In this document: one piece after another, positions 45,676 to 53,789 of the stretch
Numbering within the stretch: the first letter of the stretch is position 1
Layout: the number at the start of each line of letters is the position of its first letter
Source of the DNA: Bacteroidaceae bacterium
GTDB taxonomy: Bacteria > Bacteroidota > Bacteroidia > Bacteroidales > Bacteroidaceae
Assembly: GCA_017416805.1 (NCBI GenBank)
Contig: JAFQBB010000008.1
Location: 105,365 to 169,364 of the forward strand
Length of the DNA stretch: 64,000 bases
Reading direction: 5' to 3'
Position numbers and translations under genes: made by a program
Notes under the pieces: model-generated
Database searches by the model: none
What the model was told of the DNA's origin: nothing
What the model saw: only the letters and a program-made list of their open reading frames with translations

Positions 45676-46803
45676 ATGATTGAAAGAACTATCAAGAATA
45701 ATATCGTTCCTTTGTTGGATGGTCAAAAAGCCATTATCATTATGGGAGCACGACAGGTCGGGAAATCCACTTTGCTTCACCAAATATTTGACTCTCGTCA
45801 GGATGTCTTATGGATGAATGGTGACGAATCAGACATTAGGGAACTGTTCAGTGACATTTCTTCTACCCGTATGCGTGCCATACTTGGAAATCATAAAATA
45901 CTCATTATTGATGAAGCCCAACGTATTCCGGATATAGGTCTGCGCATCAAACTCATTACAGATCAGATTCCCAATGTGCAAGTTGTGGCCACAGGAAGCA
46001 GTTCTTTTGAACTTGCCGCCAAGGTCAATGAATCTCTCACCGGACGTAAACGCGAATTTCAGATGTTTCCACTGACTTTTGGTGAAATGGTCAACCATAC
46101 TAATTTTATAGACGAGGTCCGTATGATACCCCACAGAATGGTTTACGGCTATTATCCCGAGGTTGTTTATAATTCAGGAGACGAGCGGGCTATTCTGAAA
46201 GAACTTTCCGAAAGCTACCTTTACAAAGACATTCTCTCTCTTGACAGTATCAATAAACCGGACAAATTGGTACGCCTCTTAAAAGCCCTTGCATTGCAAA
46301 TCGGAGGTCAGGTGTCATACAATGAAGTTGGCAATCTCGTCGGGCTTGATTCAAAGACCGTAGAACGTTATGTCGACATATTGGAGAAGTCATACATCAT
46401 TTTTCGGCTTACCACCTTTTCACGGAATCATCGCAATGAACTAAAGTCCAGTCGTAAGATTTATTTCTGGGATCTCGGCATCCGCAATGCCATTATCGGA
46501 AATCTCGCACAAATAGAGAATCGCACAGACGTAGGAGAATTATGGGAGAACTTTGCCATATCCGAGCGTATGAAGCAGCATGTTTACACGAGCAGTTATG
46601 CCCAAACTTACTTTTGGCGTACCCGTTTGCAACATGAAATAGATTTCATCGAAGAGGAAGATGGTCATCTGCGTGCCTTTGAATTCAAATGGAATGAGAA
46701 AAAAGCCAATGCAAAGTGTCCGATGTCCTTCAAATCAGCCTACCCCGACGCTGAATTTAGTGTGATTACCCCCAAGAATATCGAAGAGTTTTTGGGCTTA
46801 TAG
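45676..46803 (+). CDS. AAA-family ATPase with DUF4143 domain (first)
   Basis: This 375-residue protein has Walker A IIMGARQVGKSTLLHQIF (about 22-39) and Walker B KILIIDEAQRIPDIGL (about 74-89), then the sensor VVATGSSSFELAAKVNESLT. The DUF4143 region (residues 200 onward: VSYNEVGNLVGLDSKTVERY) is a winged-helix, and the C-terminal DFIEEEDGHLRAFEFKWNEK is a PD-(D/E)XK-like core. These proteins are abundant in Bacteroides and their function is unsettled. It shows only low, motif-level similarity to the one at 52512. It sits between two fragments of a glycosyltransferase. Confidence 0.9.
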   Translation: MIERTIKNNIVPLLDGQKAIIIMGARQVGKSTLLHQIFDSRQDVLWMNGDESDIRELFSDISSTRMRAILGNHKILIIDEAQRIPDIGLRIKLITDQIPNVQVVATGSSSFELAAKVNESLTGRKREFQMFPLTFGEMVNHTNFIDEVRMIPHRMVYGYYPEVVYNSGDERAILKELSESYLYKDILSLDSINKPDKLVRLLKALALQIGGQVSYNEVGNLVGLDSKTVERYVDILEKSYIIFRLTTFSRNHRNELKSSRKIYFWDLGIRNAIIGNLAQIENRTDVGELWENFAISERMKQHVYTSSYAQTYFWRTRLQHEIDFIEEEDGHLRAFEFKWNEKKANAKCPMSFKSAYPDAEFSVITPKNIEEFLGL

Positions 46804-46872
46804 AACATTTATTTTCCAAAGAACTGGAGTTATTTATCTTCCATTACTTTTTGGAACAACTTATTTACTTGG

Positions 46873-47109
46873 TCATAATGTACATTTGGTGAATAATCCG
46901 TTTCCCCCCTGTTCATTCTCCCTCCTCCATGCCTCCAGCAAGCGGTCGAAGAACTCCAGGCGTCGCCTGTCGTCGGCAAACTCGGGAGAGTCCATAGCAA
47001 ATACTGCCACTTCATGTCCATGAGCCTTCAGCAGTTGCTCCAGATTGAGCATATAGATGCAATCACCGCCCCGGCGGTAATAGAATTTGTTGGATAGTAG
47101 GATTTTCAT
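46873..47109 (-). pseudogene. N-terminal remnant of a family 4 glycosyltransferase
   Basis: MKILLSNKFYYRRGGDCIYM LNLEQLLKAHGHEVAVFAMD is the typical start of a Bacteroides family 4 glycosyltransferase, but after about residue 43 the sequence stops resembling it (SPEFADDRRRLEFFDRLLEA) and ends after 78 residues. A separate frame just below it reads TDYSPNVHYDQVNKLFQKVM and stops near 46830. Most of the catalytic body is missing. Confidence 0.65.
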
Positions 47110-47110
47110 A

Positions 47111-47218
47111 AATGAAGGACTGTCCCTTTCCGAGGAATGGAAAGAGTTCTATAAGTCAATCAAGGTTTTAAATGAGGGAATTCTCTCAAACAGACAAATT
47201 ATCGGGGGAAGATTATAG
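47111..47218 (+). pseudogene. possible C-terminal gene fragment
   Basis: The plus strand reads NEGLSLSEEWKEFYKSIKVL then NEGILSNRQIIGGRL and a stop at 47216-47218, protein-like in composition, without a start. I cannot assign it to a family. It is probably a leftover of a replaced gene. Confidence 0.3.
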
Positions 47219-47221
47219 TTC

Positions 47222-47623
47222 CTATCTTAGAGTTATCAGTTCTGACATCTTTTTCAATAGGTTTTCAGTCGGTTCAAATAGAGGATGTATATCCGCTTCT
47301 GTCCAATCAAACCAATCATCATAGTCACCAGACTGTCTCATATTCTGCAACCGTGAAACCAATCTTCCGTCATCATGAGTCAACAGTCCCTTTGATACAA
47401 ACTCTTGGCCAAGAATACAAATGATTCCGCTGTGTGTCTTTGACGTGTAACCTTTATCGACCAACAGAGCCGAAGCCATATGAAACAATGAATAATACAA
47501 ACGATTAGCAGCCAAACTCCAATGCTTCATGTCTGCATTATCCCGTGCTTCAATCATCGTTTGTCTGGACTTCTCCACTCGATAAGCGATGATGGCTCTC
47601 TTCTCATCCGTTGTCAGTGCCAT
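47222..47623 (-). CDS. HEPN-domain protein (toxin of a MNT/HEPN pair)
   Basis: This 133-residue helical protein has the HEPN RNase motif R-x6-H as RLYYSLFH (about 41-48), in the context NADMKHWSLAANRLYYSLFH. HEPN toxins of this kind cut RNA and are held inactive by a nucleotidyltransferase partner that adds AMP to a Tyr near the motif; a Tyr pair is present (YY). It overlaps the partner gene by 10 nt and follows it in the operon. Confidence 0.85.
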   Translation of the reverse strand: MALTTDEKRAIIAYRVEKSRQTMIEARDNADMKHWSLAANRLYYSLFHMASALLVDKGYTSKTHSGIICILGQEFVSKGLLTHDDGRLVSRLQNMRQSGDYDDWFDWTEADIHPLFEPTENLLKKMSELITLR

Positions 47624-47937
47624 AGTTCTATCTTGTCTTTTTGAACATTCTTATAAAATGGGGTAAAGCTACGCCTTTCCCAATCCGCGTAAGTATAAAG
47701 AATAGGATTGATTTCTATGCCAAGCCTCCAACCCAACTCTACAATCGGATAAGCCACCGCATCAAAGTCTGCATTCTTGATTTTTTCCTTGTCCAACAAA
47801 ATCAAGATATCCCAATCAGAAGAATCATTAGCATCTCCCCGTGCTTGAGAACCGAACAAGAGCATACGGCCGCCCTGCGGCATTGAATCTTTTGCCACAT
47901 TACGTATTGCTGTGATTATGCTATATCTTTCTACCAT
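47614..47937 (-). CDS. MNT nucleotidyltransferase (antitoxin of the HEPN pair)
   Basis: Starting at MVERYSIITAIRNVAKDSMP gives 107 residues; the upstream extension precedes the promoter at 47963-47994. The minimal nucleotidyltransferase motif is complete: LLFGSQARGDANDSSDWDIL has GS followed by DxD. It is the antitoxin-type partner of the HEPN protein encoded next, as in MntA-HepT. Confidence 0.87.
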   Translation of the reverse strand: MVERYSIITAIRNVAKDSMPQGGRMLLFGSQARGDANDSSDWDILILLDKEKIKNADFDAVAYPIVELGWRLGIEINPILYTYADWERRSFTPFYKNVQKDKIELWH

Positions 47938-47962
47938 AAGTCTTGTTTCATTTTTTCTTCTG

Positions 47963-47994
47963 CAAAAATACCTCTTTCCTCTCAAATAAACAAA
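47963..47994 (-). promoter_or_regulatory. promoter of the MNT/HEPN pair
   Basis: Minus-strand TTTG (47991-47994), a 20-bp spacer and TATTTTTG (47963-47970), about 25 nt before the MNT start. Confidence 0.7.
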
Positions 47995-48037
47995 TTATCA
48001 AGGAAAATTCTCTTTCATAGGGATAGACAGGAAGCCG

Positions 48038-48121
48038 TTATGCTTTGGACAGTTCTAGCCACTCACCGACTTTGTAGTCCCATTCGTCAGGTTCGAAGGG
48101 TACTGCAAAGGAAACTATAGA
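48038..48121 (-). pseudogene. possible C-terminal gene fragment
   Basis: The minus strand reads SIVSFAVPFEPDEWDYKVGE then WLELSKA and a stop at 48038-48040, a protein-like tail with no start. The rest of the gap to 48290 holds a TTCGACTATCGCTCAGGGTG repeat and tandem AACCTTAAACCTTGAAC-type repeats and no gene. Confidence 0.3.
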
Positions 48122-48290
48122 CCTTCAGCAATGCTCAGAGCCCCTTCGACTATCGCTCAGGGTGACAAGAGACATCATATAAACAATCACACATAACCGA
48201 CTTTACCCATCAACGAGCCTAAACCCTAAACCTTACACCTTAAACCTTAAACCTTCAACTTTGAACCTTGAACTTTGCCCCCACTATTCA

Positions 48291-49757
48291 TTAGCCACTC
48301 ACCCCCACCATCTCCTTAACCGGTTGGAACTGTTCAATAAAGAAATCAATGAATCCCTGATTTTTATTGACCAACTCGTTTGGATTGTAGCGTTTAAGGG
48401 CCTGCGCTACATTGTAAGCTTTGCGGTTGCTACAAATCTGTCCGATAGCATTTCCGAAATCAACCCCGGAGCACTGTTTGTCTATAAACTCCAATTTTAC
48501 GAAAGCCTCCCTGACGTGTCCCCAGTTCTTCCCGCTTTGTCTTGCAATATCAGGTTCACAAGCCCGCAATGTCTGCACAAAAAGGTTGACCGCCTTCACA
48601 TGATGTCTGAGGTTGGGCGAAAAGATTACAGAAATTTCCATCTCCAAGGCCTCCTCACGAGGCAAATCAGGGCTGGTCGCCAGCTGCTGCTTCTTCTCCT
48701 TCTTTTCACTTTTCAGACGGCAAATCTCATTGTAGTAACAAGCCAGCTTATGACATCCGGCCAAGATTCCCCCCACCTCATCCTTGGACAATTCGCAGCG
48801 ATATTTGTAGATGAATTTCCCAGCGTCCGTCCCTTCTACAAATCGCCCGATGTCATCAGGGTCAAAATAGGTCTCCAGTCCCTCCTGCCATTTTCCGGAA
48901 AAGAACTTCTTTTTCTCTTTCTCAAACTTGTCCTCAAAAGCCTTAAGCCGACGGGATATGGATGTAGGTGCAAAACTCGACCAACGTCTAAAAGAATCCA
49001 TAGTGTCATTAATCAATTCGCCATAAAAGACAAGCGACAACCGTTCGAACAGCGCCTTGTAAGCCTCCTCTGGAGGTGTCAGTAAGGTCCGATAAGCCTG
49101 TTCAAGTGACGAAGACAAGTTGCCCAATGCCGCAGTACAGACATCAAAGAAATTGTTGTCATCACAAATATGCCTCAATGTACCCCCAACATCTTCCGCC
49201 TGCTTTGTTTTCAAGCAGTACACATCCCCCTCCTTCAACGCATTTTCAAGGTCAGGAATTACAGCCTTGTCAATCTCCTCGCCACAGCACATCCAATCAC
49301 ATTCCAATTCCCCTTTAAGTTCACAGAATCTGCGGTTGTATTCCTCTACGTCCGCTATTTCATAATAGGGCTGAACAGTTTCACCCTCAATGAAGAGCTG
49401 GTTGATTTCACCACGCACTTGATAGAACTGGTCAATGTAATAATCTGTATTCGGGAGAAAGAACTGTATGTCCGTTTGCTCCGTGTAATACACCTCCTCA
49501 CTGATGGCATCAATCCAACTGTCAACTTTTTTATGCCACATGGAGAAATCCACATCACATGCCTCTTTAAACGGCAGTTTGTACATCCAGCGCTTGCTTG
49601 CAAGCCCTATCTTAGTGGCAAGCGCCTGAGCCTCCACAGCCAAAGCAAGACTCTGCACCTTGCTCGAAATCCCGTTAACAGAATACCTGAGACAGCGAAA
49701 CATCTGTTCCAGATTCTCCAACACTGTAAGTATATTTGTCTTGTCACGTTCCTTCAT
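48291..49757 (-). CDS. unrecognised 488-residue cytoplasmic protein
   Basis: The ATG at 49755-49757 (MKERDKTNILTVLENLEQMF) is preferred because the in-frame extension above it carries a -7 box TATCTTTG (49785-49792). The protein has no signal peptide or membrane helix. It is mostly helical and charged, with a Lys-rich patch (KFEKEKKKFFSG) and several Cys (LECDWMCCGEE). The C-terminal 80 residues (NWGHVREAFVKLEFIDKQCS ... NAIGQICSNRKAYNVAQALK) may form a separate small domain. I know no family for it. It lies between the toxin pair and the HU/amidase cassette, in an accessory zone. Confidence 0.75.
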   Translation of the reverse strand: MKERDKTNILTVLENLEQMFRCLRYSVNGISSKVQSLALAVEAQALATKIGLASKRWMYKLPFKEACDVDFSMWHKKVDSWIDAISEEVYYTEQTDIQFFLPNTDYYIDQFYQVRGEINQLFIEGETVQPYYEIADVEEYNRRFCELKGELECDWMCCGEEIDKAVIPDLENALKEGDVYCLKTKQAEDVGGTLRHICDDNNFFDVCTAALGNLSSSLEQAYRTLLTPPEEAYKALFERLSLVFYGELINDTMDSFRRWSSFAPTSISRRLKAFEDKFEKEKKKFFSGKWQEGLETYFDPDDIGRFVEGTDAGKFIYKYRCELSKDEVGGILAGCHKLACYYNEICRLKSEKKEKKQQLATSPDLPREEALEMEISVIFSPNLRHHVKAVNLFVQTLRACEPDIARQSGKNWGHVREAFVKLEFIDKQCSGVDFGNAIGQICSNRKAYNVAQALKRYNPNELVNKNQGFIDFFIEQFQPVKEMVGVSG

Positions 49758-49986
49758 AAATTTTCTATTTTTCTGTTCACGCTCCAAAGATACACAGATT
49801 ACAAAAATGTACAATTATTTTTTCACCTTTTCTTCATATTTGTACCTATTATGTCCCGATATGCGTACCTACGTACTTTGTTTGAACCGGTGAAAGTACT
49901 TCATATAATAGCCCTTTTTCACCTTGTTTTCATTCAATATCTTTGTCCCAAAGAAGAAGTTGAACAACATCTAAAGAGATTCTATA

Positions 49987-50001
49987 ATATAATAAGGTAT
50001 A
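49987..50001 (+). promoter_or_regulatory. shared 15-mer motif before the DUF4248 gene
   Basis: ATATAATAAGGTATA ends 3 nt before the ATG, so it occupies the ribosome-binding position. A -7 box TATCTTTG lies at 49938-49945. Confidence 0.5.
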
Positions 50002-50004
50002 GCT

Positions 50005-50232
50005 ATGAAAGAACAATCATTCCGAATTTCACCCTACACAAAAAGGGAACTGGCCAGGCTCTATTTCCCTCGTACAGAAAATGTGGAAAGCGCTGTAGCC
50101 AATTTGCGCAATCTGTTCAAACGCAACAAAGAGTTGATGGATTCGCTCCAAAAGTCAGGTTATAACCCTCATAACAAGTGCCTTACACCCAGACAAGTAA
50201 GACTCATTGTGGACTATTTGGGTGAACCTTAA
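50005..50232 (+). CDS. DUF4248 family protein
   Basis: This 75-residue protein, MKEQSFRISPYTKRELARLY then FPRTENVESAVANLRNLFKR, with the C-terminal CLTPRQVRLIVDYLGEP, fits the Bacteroides DUF4248 family. These small proteins are usually found with an HU-like protein and an amidase next to capsule or mobile regions, as here. A DNA-binding helix-turn-helix is plausible (the TPRQVRLIVDYLG segment), but the function is unknown. Confidence 0.85.
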   Translation: MKEQSFRISPYTKRELARLYFPRTENVESAVANLRNLFKRNKELMDSLQKSGYNPHNKCLTPRQVRLIVDYLGEP

Positions 50233-50241
50233 AAAGGGTAC

Positions 50242-50376
50242 TCAAGTGAACTATAGTTCATTTGTCAAGCCGCTTATAGTTCACTTCCCAAGCCGCTTAT
50301 AGTTCACTTGGGGTAGCCGCTTATAGTTCACTTGGGTAAGCCGTAAGTAGTTCACTTGACAAGCCGTAAACACCCC
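50242..50376. repeat. tandem array of about 23-bp units
   Basis: The unit AAGCCGCTTATAGTTCACTT repeats: the core TATAGTTCA begins at 50252, 50275, 50298 and 50322, with decayed copies at about 50346 and beyond (CCGTAAGTAGTTCAC, then CCGTAAACAC). Spacing is 23-24 bp. It lies in the 396-nt gap before the HU gene, which also holds a -7 box TACCTTTG at 50560-50567. The units are contiguous, so this is not a CRISPR. Confidence 0.8.
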
Positions 50377-50628
50377 CCTCTACAAGCCATAAACAGTCCC
50401 ATCCACATCTCATCTACAACTCCCTCCGGAAGCCATCTTAAATTGAATTGGCAAGCCTCATGAAGGCAACCGAAAACCAGAAAAAAGGATTAGAAACGCC
50501 TAAAACGAAACAACCCGAAAGAAACTGAAAGCATCGGAAAATGGCTATTTCCCTATTGCTACCTTTGCATCGTTCAAAGGCCTTGGACAAACAAACCGAA
50601 GTATTAACCAATTAAAAACTGTATCATT

Positions 50629-51138
50629 ATGGCACAACCATTTTATGCACGCAAGACCGACCTGAAAGTAGGTCCCCGCAAAGGGCAGACCGTCTATTCT
50701 GCCCAAGTATGTTACTACGGAGTCATCAGCACCAAGCAGATGGCCCAACAGATTGCAGAGGAGGCGTCGCTGACGCGAGCCGATGTCATCGGAGTGCTTG
50801 AACGTATGGCACATTTCTGCCGCACCCACATGGGCTTAGGCTACAAAATCAAGCTGGACGGCATTGGCACCCTGTGCAACGAGTTCGTCACCAGTGGCTC
50901 TGTAGCTACCGAGAAGCTCGTCACTGCCAAGCTTGTCAAGTCTGTCCGCCCGACCTTCCATCCGGAGTACACCATTGTAAACGGTTCGTTCCGCTATGCC
51001 CTACTGCCCGAAAAGACCGAGCTCGAAAAGGTGACACACAAAGGAACTCTCATTGAGAAGGAGGAGGAGGAGTCTGACGAAGATATCACCCCCGACGGCA
51101 GTGAATCCGGCAGCGGCACAGAAGGCAATCCGCTGTAA
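50629..51138 (+). CDS. HU-family DNA-binding protein
   Basis: This 169-residue protein has an HU/IHF-like fold at about 1-125: PFYARKTDLKVGPRKGQTVY, then the helical ISTKQMAQQIAEEASLTRAD and the DNA-contact strand pair around GYKIKLDGIGTLCNEFVTSG. An acidic, Ser/Gly-rich tail follows (EKEEEESDEDITPDGSESGS). This longer HU variant is the standard partner of DUF4248, smalltalk and the amidase in Bacteroides. Confidence 0.9.
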   Translation: MAQPFYARKTDLKVGPRKGQTVYSAQVCYYGVISTKQMAQQIAEEASLTRADVIGVLERMAHFCRTHMGLGYKIKLDGIGTLCNEFVTSGSVATEKLVTAKLVKSVRPTFHPEYTIVNGSFRYALLPEKTELEKVTHKGTLIEKEEEESDEDITPDGSESGSGTEGNPL

Positions 51139-51408
51139 ATTCTTGGAGTTCAAGAGTAGGGAATTAAGGAGTTAAAGGAGTTAGAGGAGTTAGCACTCAC
51201 TTCGTTCGTTAGGAGTTAAAGGAGTTAGAGCCGATAGTACCGCCTGCATTCTCCCTACTCCCTACTCCCTAAACCCTAAACCTTGAACTTTGAACCTTGA
51301 ACTTTGAACCCAGTTCACTCGTAGCTCGTAGCTAGTCACTCGTAGCTGATTGACCCTACACCTTAAACTTGAACCCCAGTTTACTCGTAACTTTTAATTT
51401 TTACCACA
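51139..51408. repeat. low-complexity intergenic repeats
   Basis: The gap holds GGAGTTAAAGGAGTTAGAG direct repeats, then CCCTAAACCCTAAACCTTGA and ACTTTGAACCTTGAACTTTG repeats, then CTCGTAGCTCGTAGCTAGTC copies of the family at 612-829. No gene other than the small one that follows. Confidence 0.65.
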
Positions 51409-51540
51409 ATGAACCAGACAAAAGAACCTAAAAAGATCACGTGGGTCGACATCGTGAATGCCATCATCCAAGCAGCCATTGCAGCACTGACGGCATTGGG
51501 ACTCACCAGTTGTGCACCCCTCATTCAGGCCCTGCTATGA
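51409..51540 (+). CDS. smalltalk protein
   Basis: A 43-residue protein: MNQTKEPKKITWVDIVNAII QAAIAALTALGLTSCAPLIQ ALL. The basic start, the single hydrophobic helix and LTSC match the tiny smalltalk proteins found just before N-acetylmuramoyl-alanine amidases in Bacteroides. Its stop overlaps the amidase start as ATGA. It may be a lysis- or export-related membrane peptide, but this is not known. Confidence 0.85.
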   Translation: MNQTKEPKKITWVDIVNAIIQAAIAALTALGLTSCAPLIQALL

Positions 51541-52043
51541 TTCAAGAGGTGTATCCCATGACTATTGGCGAAGAGTTGGTGCCCAGCGAGCGCCAACTCC
51601 TTGCCGGAGTGGAAGCAGGCGACAGCATGCATCCCGAACAAGTGCGTTACCTGATACTTCACTGCAGTGCCACCCGTTGCGACCGCCCTTACACAGCCAA
51701 GCAACTCATCCGTGACCACAAGTCACGCGGGTTCCGTACCGCAGGTTATCACTTCTATGTCCGCCGCGACGGGACGATGACCCAACACCGCCGTTTGTTG
51801 GAGGTCGGGGCACACTGCCGTCCGTTCAACCGTTGTTCCATAGGCATCTGCTATGAAGGCGGACTGGACCCATCTGGCCATCCTGCCGACACCCGTACTC
51901 CCCAACAGACCGAGCGTCTGTCACGTCTGTTCCAGAATCTGCGTCGTCTTTTCCCACAGGCCCAGATACGTGGTCATCGTGACATGCCCGGAGCAGTCCC
52001 CAAGGATTGTCCCTGCCTGGACGCCCAACGTGAGTTCGGATAA
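51537..52043 (+). CDS. N-acetylmuramoyl-L-alanine amidase
   Basis: This 168-residue enzyme of the amidase_2/PGRP fold cleaves the bond between MurNAc and L-Ala in peptidoglycan. The zinc His lies in RYLILHCSATRCDRPYTAKQ and others in GAHCRPFNRCSIGICYEGGL and QIRGHRDMPGAVPKDCPCLD. Start at 51537 overlaps the smalltalk stop; 51558 is an alternative Met. No signal peptide is present. Its 3' end is duplicated at 54295-54372. Confidence 0.93.
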   Translation: MIQEVYPMTIGEELVPSERQLLAGVEAGDSMHPEQVRYLILHCSATRCDRPYTAKQLIRDHKSRGFRTAGYHFYVRRDGTMTQHRRLLEVGAHCRPFNRCSIGICYEGGLDPSGHPADTRTPQQTERLSRLFQNLRRLFPQAQIRGHRDMPGAVPKDCPCLDAQREFG

Positions 52044-52063
52044 GAAAAGCAGCGTCATATTAC

Positions 52064-52104
52064 AAGAAATGCGGTGTCCCGTCAGTTGGGGCACCGCATT
52101 TCTT
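52064..52104. terminator. amidase terminator (copy 1)
   Basis: AAGAAATGCGGTGTCCC (52064-52080) pairs with GGGGCACCGCATTTCTT (52088-52104) with one T-G pair; the loop is GTCAGTT. It has a T-rich end on each strand. Confidence 0.85.
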
Positions 52105-52140
52105 ATTGAAGGTAAAGTTGTTCTATTGGAAGAAGATTAT

Positions 52141-52293
52141 TCATCTTTTGAACAAAGCTCCCACATATTGTGGAACCTTCCATAACATTTTTTCTATCTT
52201 GGTAATTGTAGGATTCATACCATGTGAGTTATACATCCTAATATCTTCTTTCCACATTTCGTTATAGCAGGAGATGATAATTGATATTTTCAT
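52141..52293 (-). pseudogene. internally deleted family 2 glycosyltransferase
   Basis: A 50-codon minus-strand frame starts MKISIIISCYNE, the classic beginning of a GT2 enzyme. It jumps directly to a C-terminal tail, GMNPTITKIEKMLWKVPQYV then GALFKR. The catalytic body is gone. It ends beside the amidase terminator, the same position that the intact GT2 gene (54449-55237) has beside terminator copy 2. Confidence 0.6.
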
Positions 52294-52360
52294 TTAACTA
52301 AATTATTTTTAGTGTCTACTTTTCTAAGTTGCTACAAGTTGCTACATGTCGTTTCTGAAA

Positions 52361-52447
52361 ATTTTCCATTTAGTGCAGTTATGATATCTGATAATTTTCC
52401 ATTTAGTGCAGTTATGACATGCAAAAATTTTCCATTTGGTGCAGTTT
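52361..52447. repeat. three direct repeats with a 33-bp period upstream of the second ATPase
   Basis: ATTTTCCATTTAGTGCAGTT begins at 52361 and 52394, and a slightly changed third copy (ATTTTCCATTTGGTGCAGTT) at 52427. The array ends about 15 bp before the -33 box of the promoter at 52462-52493. Confidence 0.75.
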
Positions 52448-52461
52448 GTTTGCTGATTTTA

Positions 52462-52493
52462 TTTGTATATGTCCGTCTAAAAGTGTACCTTTG
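52462..52493 (+). promoter_or_regulatory. promoter of the second DUF4143 ATPase
   Basis: TTTG (52462-52465), a 20-bp spacer and TACCTTTG (52486-52493), a full match. Transcription starts within about 15 nt of the ATG at 52512, which decides the start codon. Confidence 0.75.
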
Positions 52494-52511
52494 CACACAA
52501 ATAAAAGCAAT

Positions 52512-53789
52512 ATGGATACAAATTTAGAACGGATATTAAGAGATCAACGCGATGAACTATTGACGATTGACTACTCCCGGTTTATAAGCCGAAGCGAAGA
52601 AAAACAGATAGAACTTGACAGTCACCTTGCTCAAATAGTCATCGGAGTGAGACGTTGTGGTAAGTCAACCCTTTGCCAAAAGGTGTTGGTTGAGAGTAAA
52701 GTTCATTTTGCATACGTAAATTTTGATGATGAAGAATTGGCATCTCTACGTACTGAAGAACTGAATGATGTGATACAAGTCCTTTATCGAATCTATGGTT
52801 CATTCACACATCTTTTCATGGATGAAATTCAGAATGTTCCCAAGTGGCACTTGTTTGTCAACCGTCTGTTACGCCAAGGTATTCACATTGTACTTACAGG
52901 GAGCAACGCCAATTTGTTGAGTGGTGAACTTGCTACCCATCTCACAGGACGTTACAATGAAATCCGTCTTTATCCTTTTTCATTCTCTGAGTATTGTGTG
53001 GCAAAAGGCATCCGTTCCAATGCTCAAACCACGAAATCTATGGGGCTTCTTTTAAATGCCCTTGACAGTTATTTGCAGCAAGGCGGGTTTCCGGAAACCT
53101 TTTTTCTGTCTCGTCAAGACAAGTACATCACATCGCTCTTGACTGCAATTATCACTAAAGATATTTGTCATCGGTACAAGGTGCGCTATAAGAAAACCCT
53201 ACAGGAACTGGCCAACGGAGTTCTTGATCATTTCTGCCAAGAAATATCTTACAGTCATCTGCAAGACACTTACCAATTGAACAGCATTCACACCTCTAAA
53301 AATTATGTTTTCTATTTGGAAAATGCCTATCTGCTCCGTCTTGTTCCTCGCTTTTCTTTTAAAAGTATAGAACGTCAGACCATGCGCAAAGCCTATTGTA
53401 TAGACAATGCTTTTATCACCAATCACGATGATGCCTTACAGACTGAAAATCTCGGTTGGCGGCTTGAAAATGTCATAGCCATAGAACTGTTCCGTAGAAT
53501 GGAAAATGAGATGCAACAATTATACTATCTTCGTCAGCACAAAAGCTACGAAGTCGATTTTGCCATTGTAGAACGTACTAAAGTCAGAAAACTTATACAA
53601 GTTACATACGATTTCAATCACCCCAAGACCAAACTTTATAATCGTGAAATTGGAGGATTGCTGAAAGGTGCTGCAGCAACCGGATGTACAGACTTGACTC
53701 TTATTATGATGTCGGGCGAAGAGGGAAATATCGAAATCGACGGCTTGACCATCCATAAAGTGTTGGCAATCCATTGGCTTATCGGGTAG
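52512..53789 (+). CDS. AAA-family ATPase with DUF4143 domain (second)
   Basis: This 425-residue protein has Walker A IVIGVRRCGKSTLCQKVL and Walker B HLFMDEIQNVPKWHLFVN, then the sensor IVLTGSNANLLSGELATHLT. The middle has the winged-helix ISYSHLQDTYQLNSIHTSKN and the C-terminal part the nuclease-like SYEVDFAIVERTKVRKLIQV. The start at 52512 follows the promoter. The longer in-frame extension would lie across the repeat array and promoter. It is flanked by remnants of capsule-type genes. Confidence 0.9.
   Translation: MDTNLERILRDQRDELLTIDYSRFISRSEEKQIELDSHLAQIVIGVRRCGKSTLCQKVLVESKVHFAYVNFDDEELASLRTEELNDVIQVLYRIYGSFTHLFMDEIQNVPKWHLFVNRLLRQGIHIVLTGSNANLLSGELATHLTGRYNEIRLYPFSFSEYCVAKGIRSNAQTTKSMGLLLNALDSYLQQGGFPETFFLSRQDKYITSLLTAIITKDICHRYKVRYKKTLQELANGVLDHFCQEISYSHLQDTYQLNSIHTSKNYVFYLENAYLLRLVPRFSFKSIERQTMRKAYCIDNAFITNHDDALQTENLGWRLENVIAIELFRRMENEMQQLYYLRQHKSYEVDFAIVERTKVRKLIQVTYDFNHPKTKLYNREIGGLLKGAAATGCTDLTLIMMSGEEGNIEIDGLTIHKVLAIHWLIG

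Noticed and set aside
49170-50165. A 331-codon plus-strand frame opposite the 488-residue protein and across the DUF4248 start
   Set aside because: Composition is not protein-like, and it overlaps two better supported genes with promoters.
50242-50376. Repeat array considered as a CRISPR
   Set aside because: Units of 23-24 bp follow each other with no unique spacers, and no cas gene is present.
51260-51300. CCCTAAACCCTAAACC resembling a plant-type telomere repeat
   Set aside because: It grades into AACCTTGAACTTTG low-complexity repeats that also occur at 48220-48280 between genes; chance likeness only.
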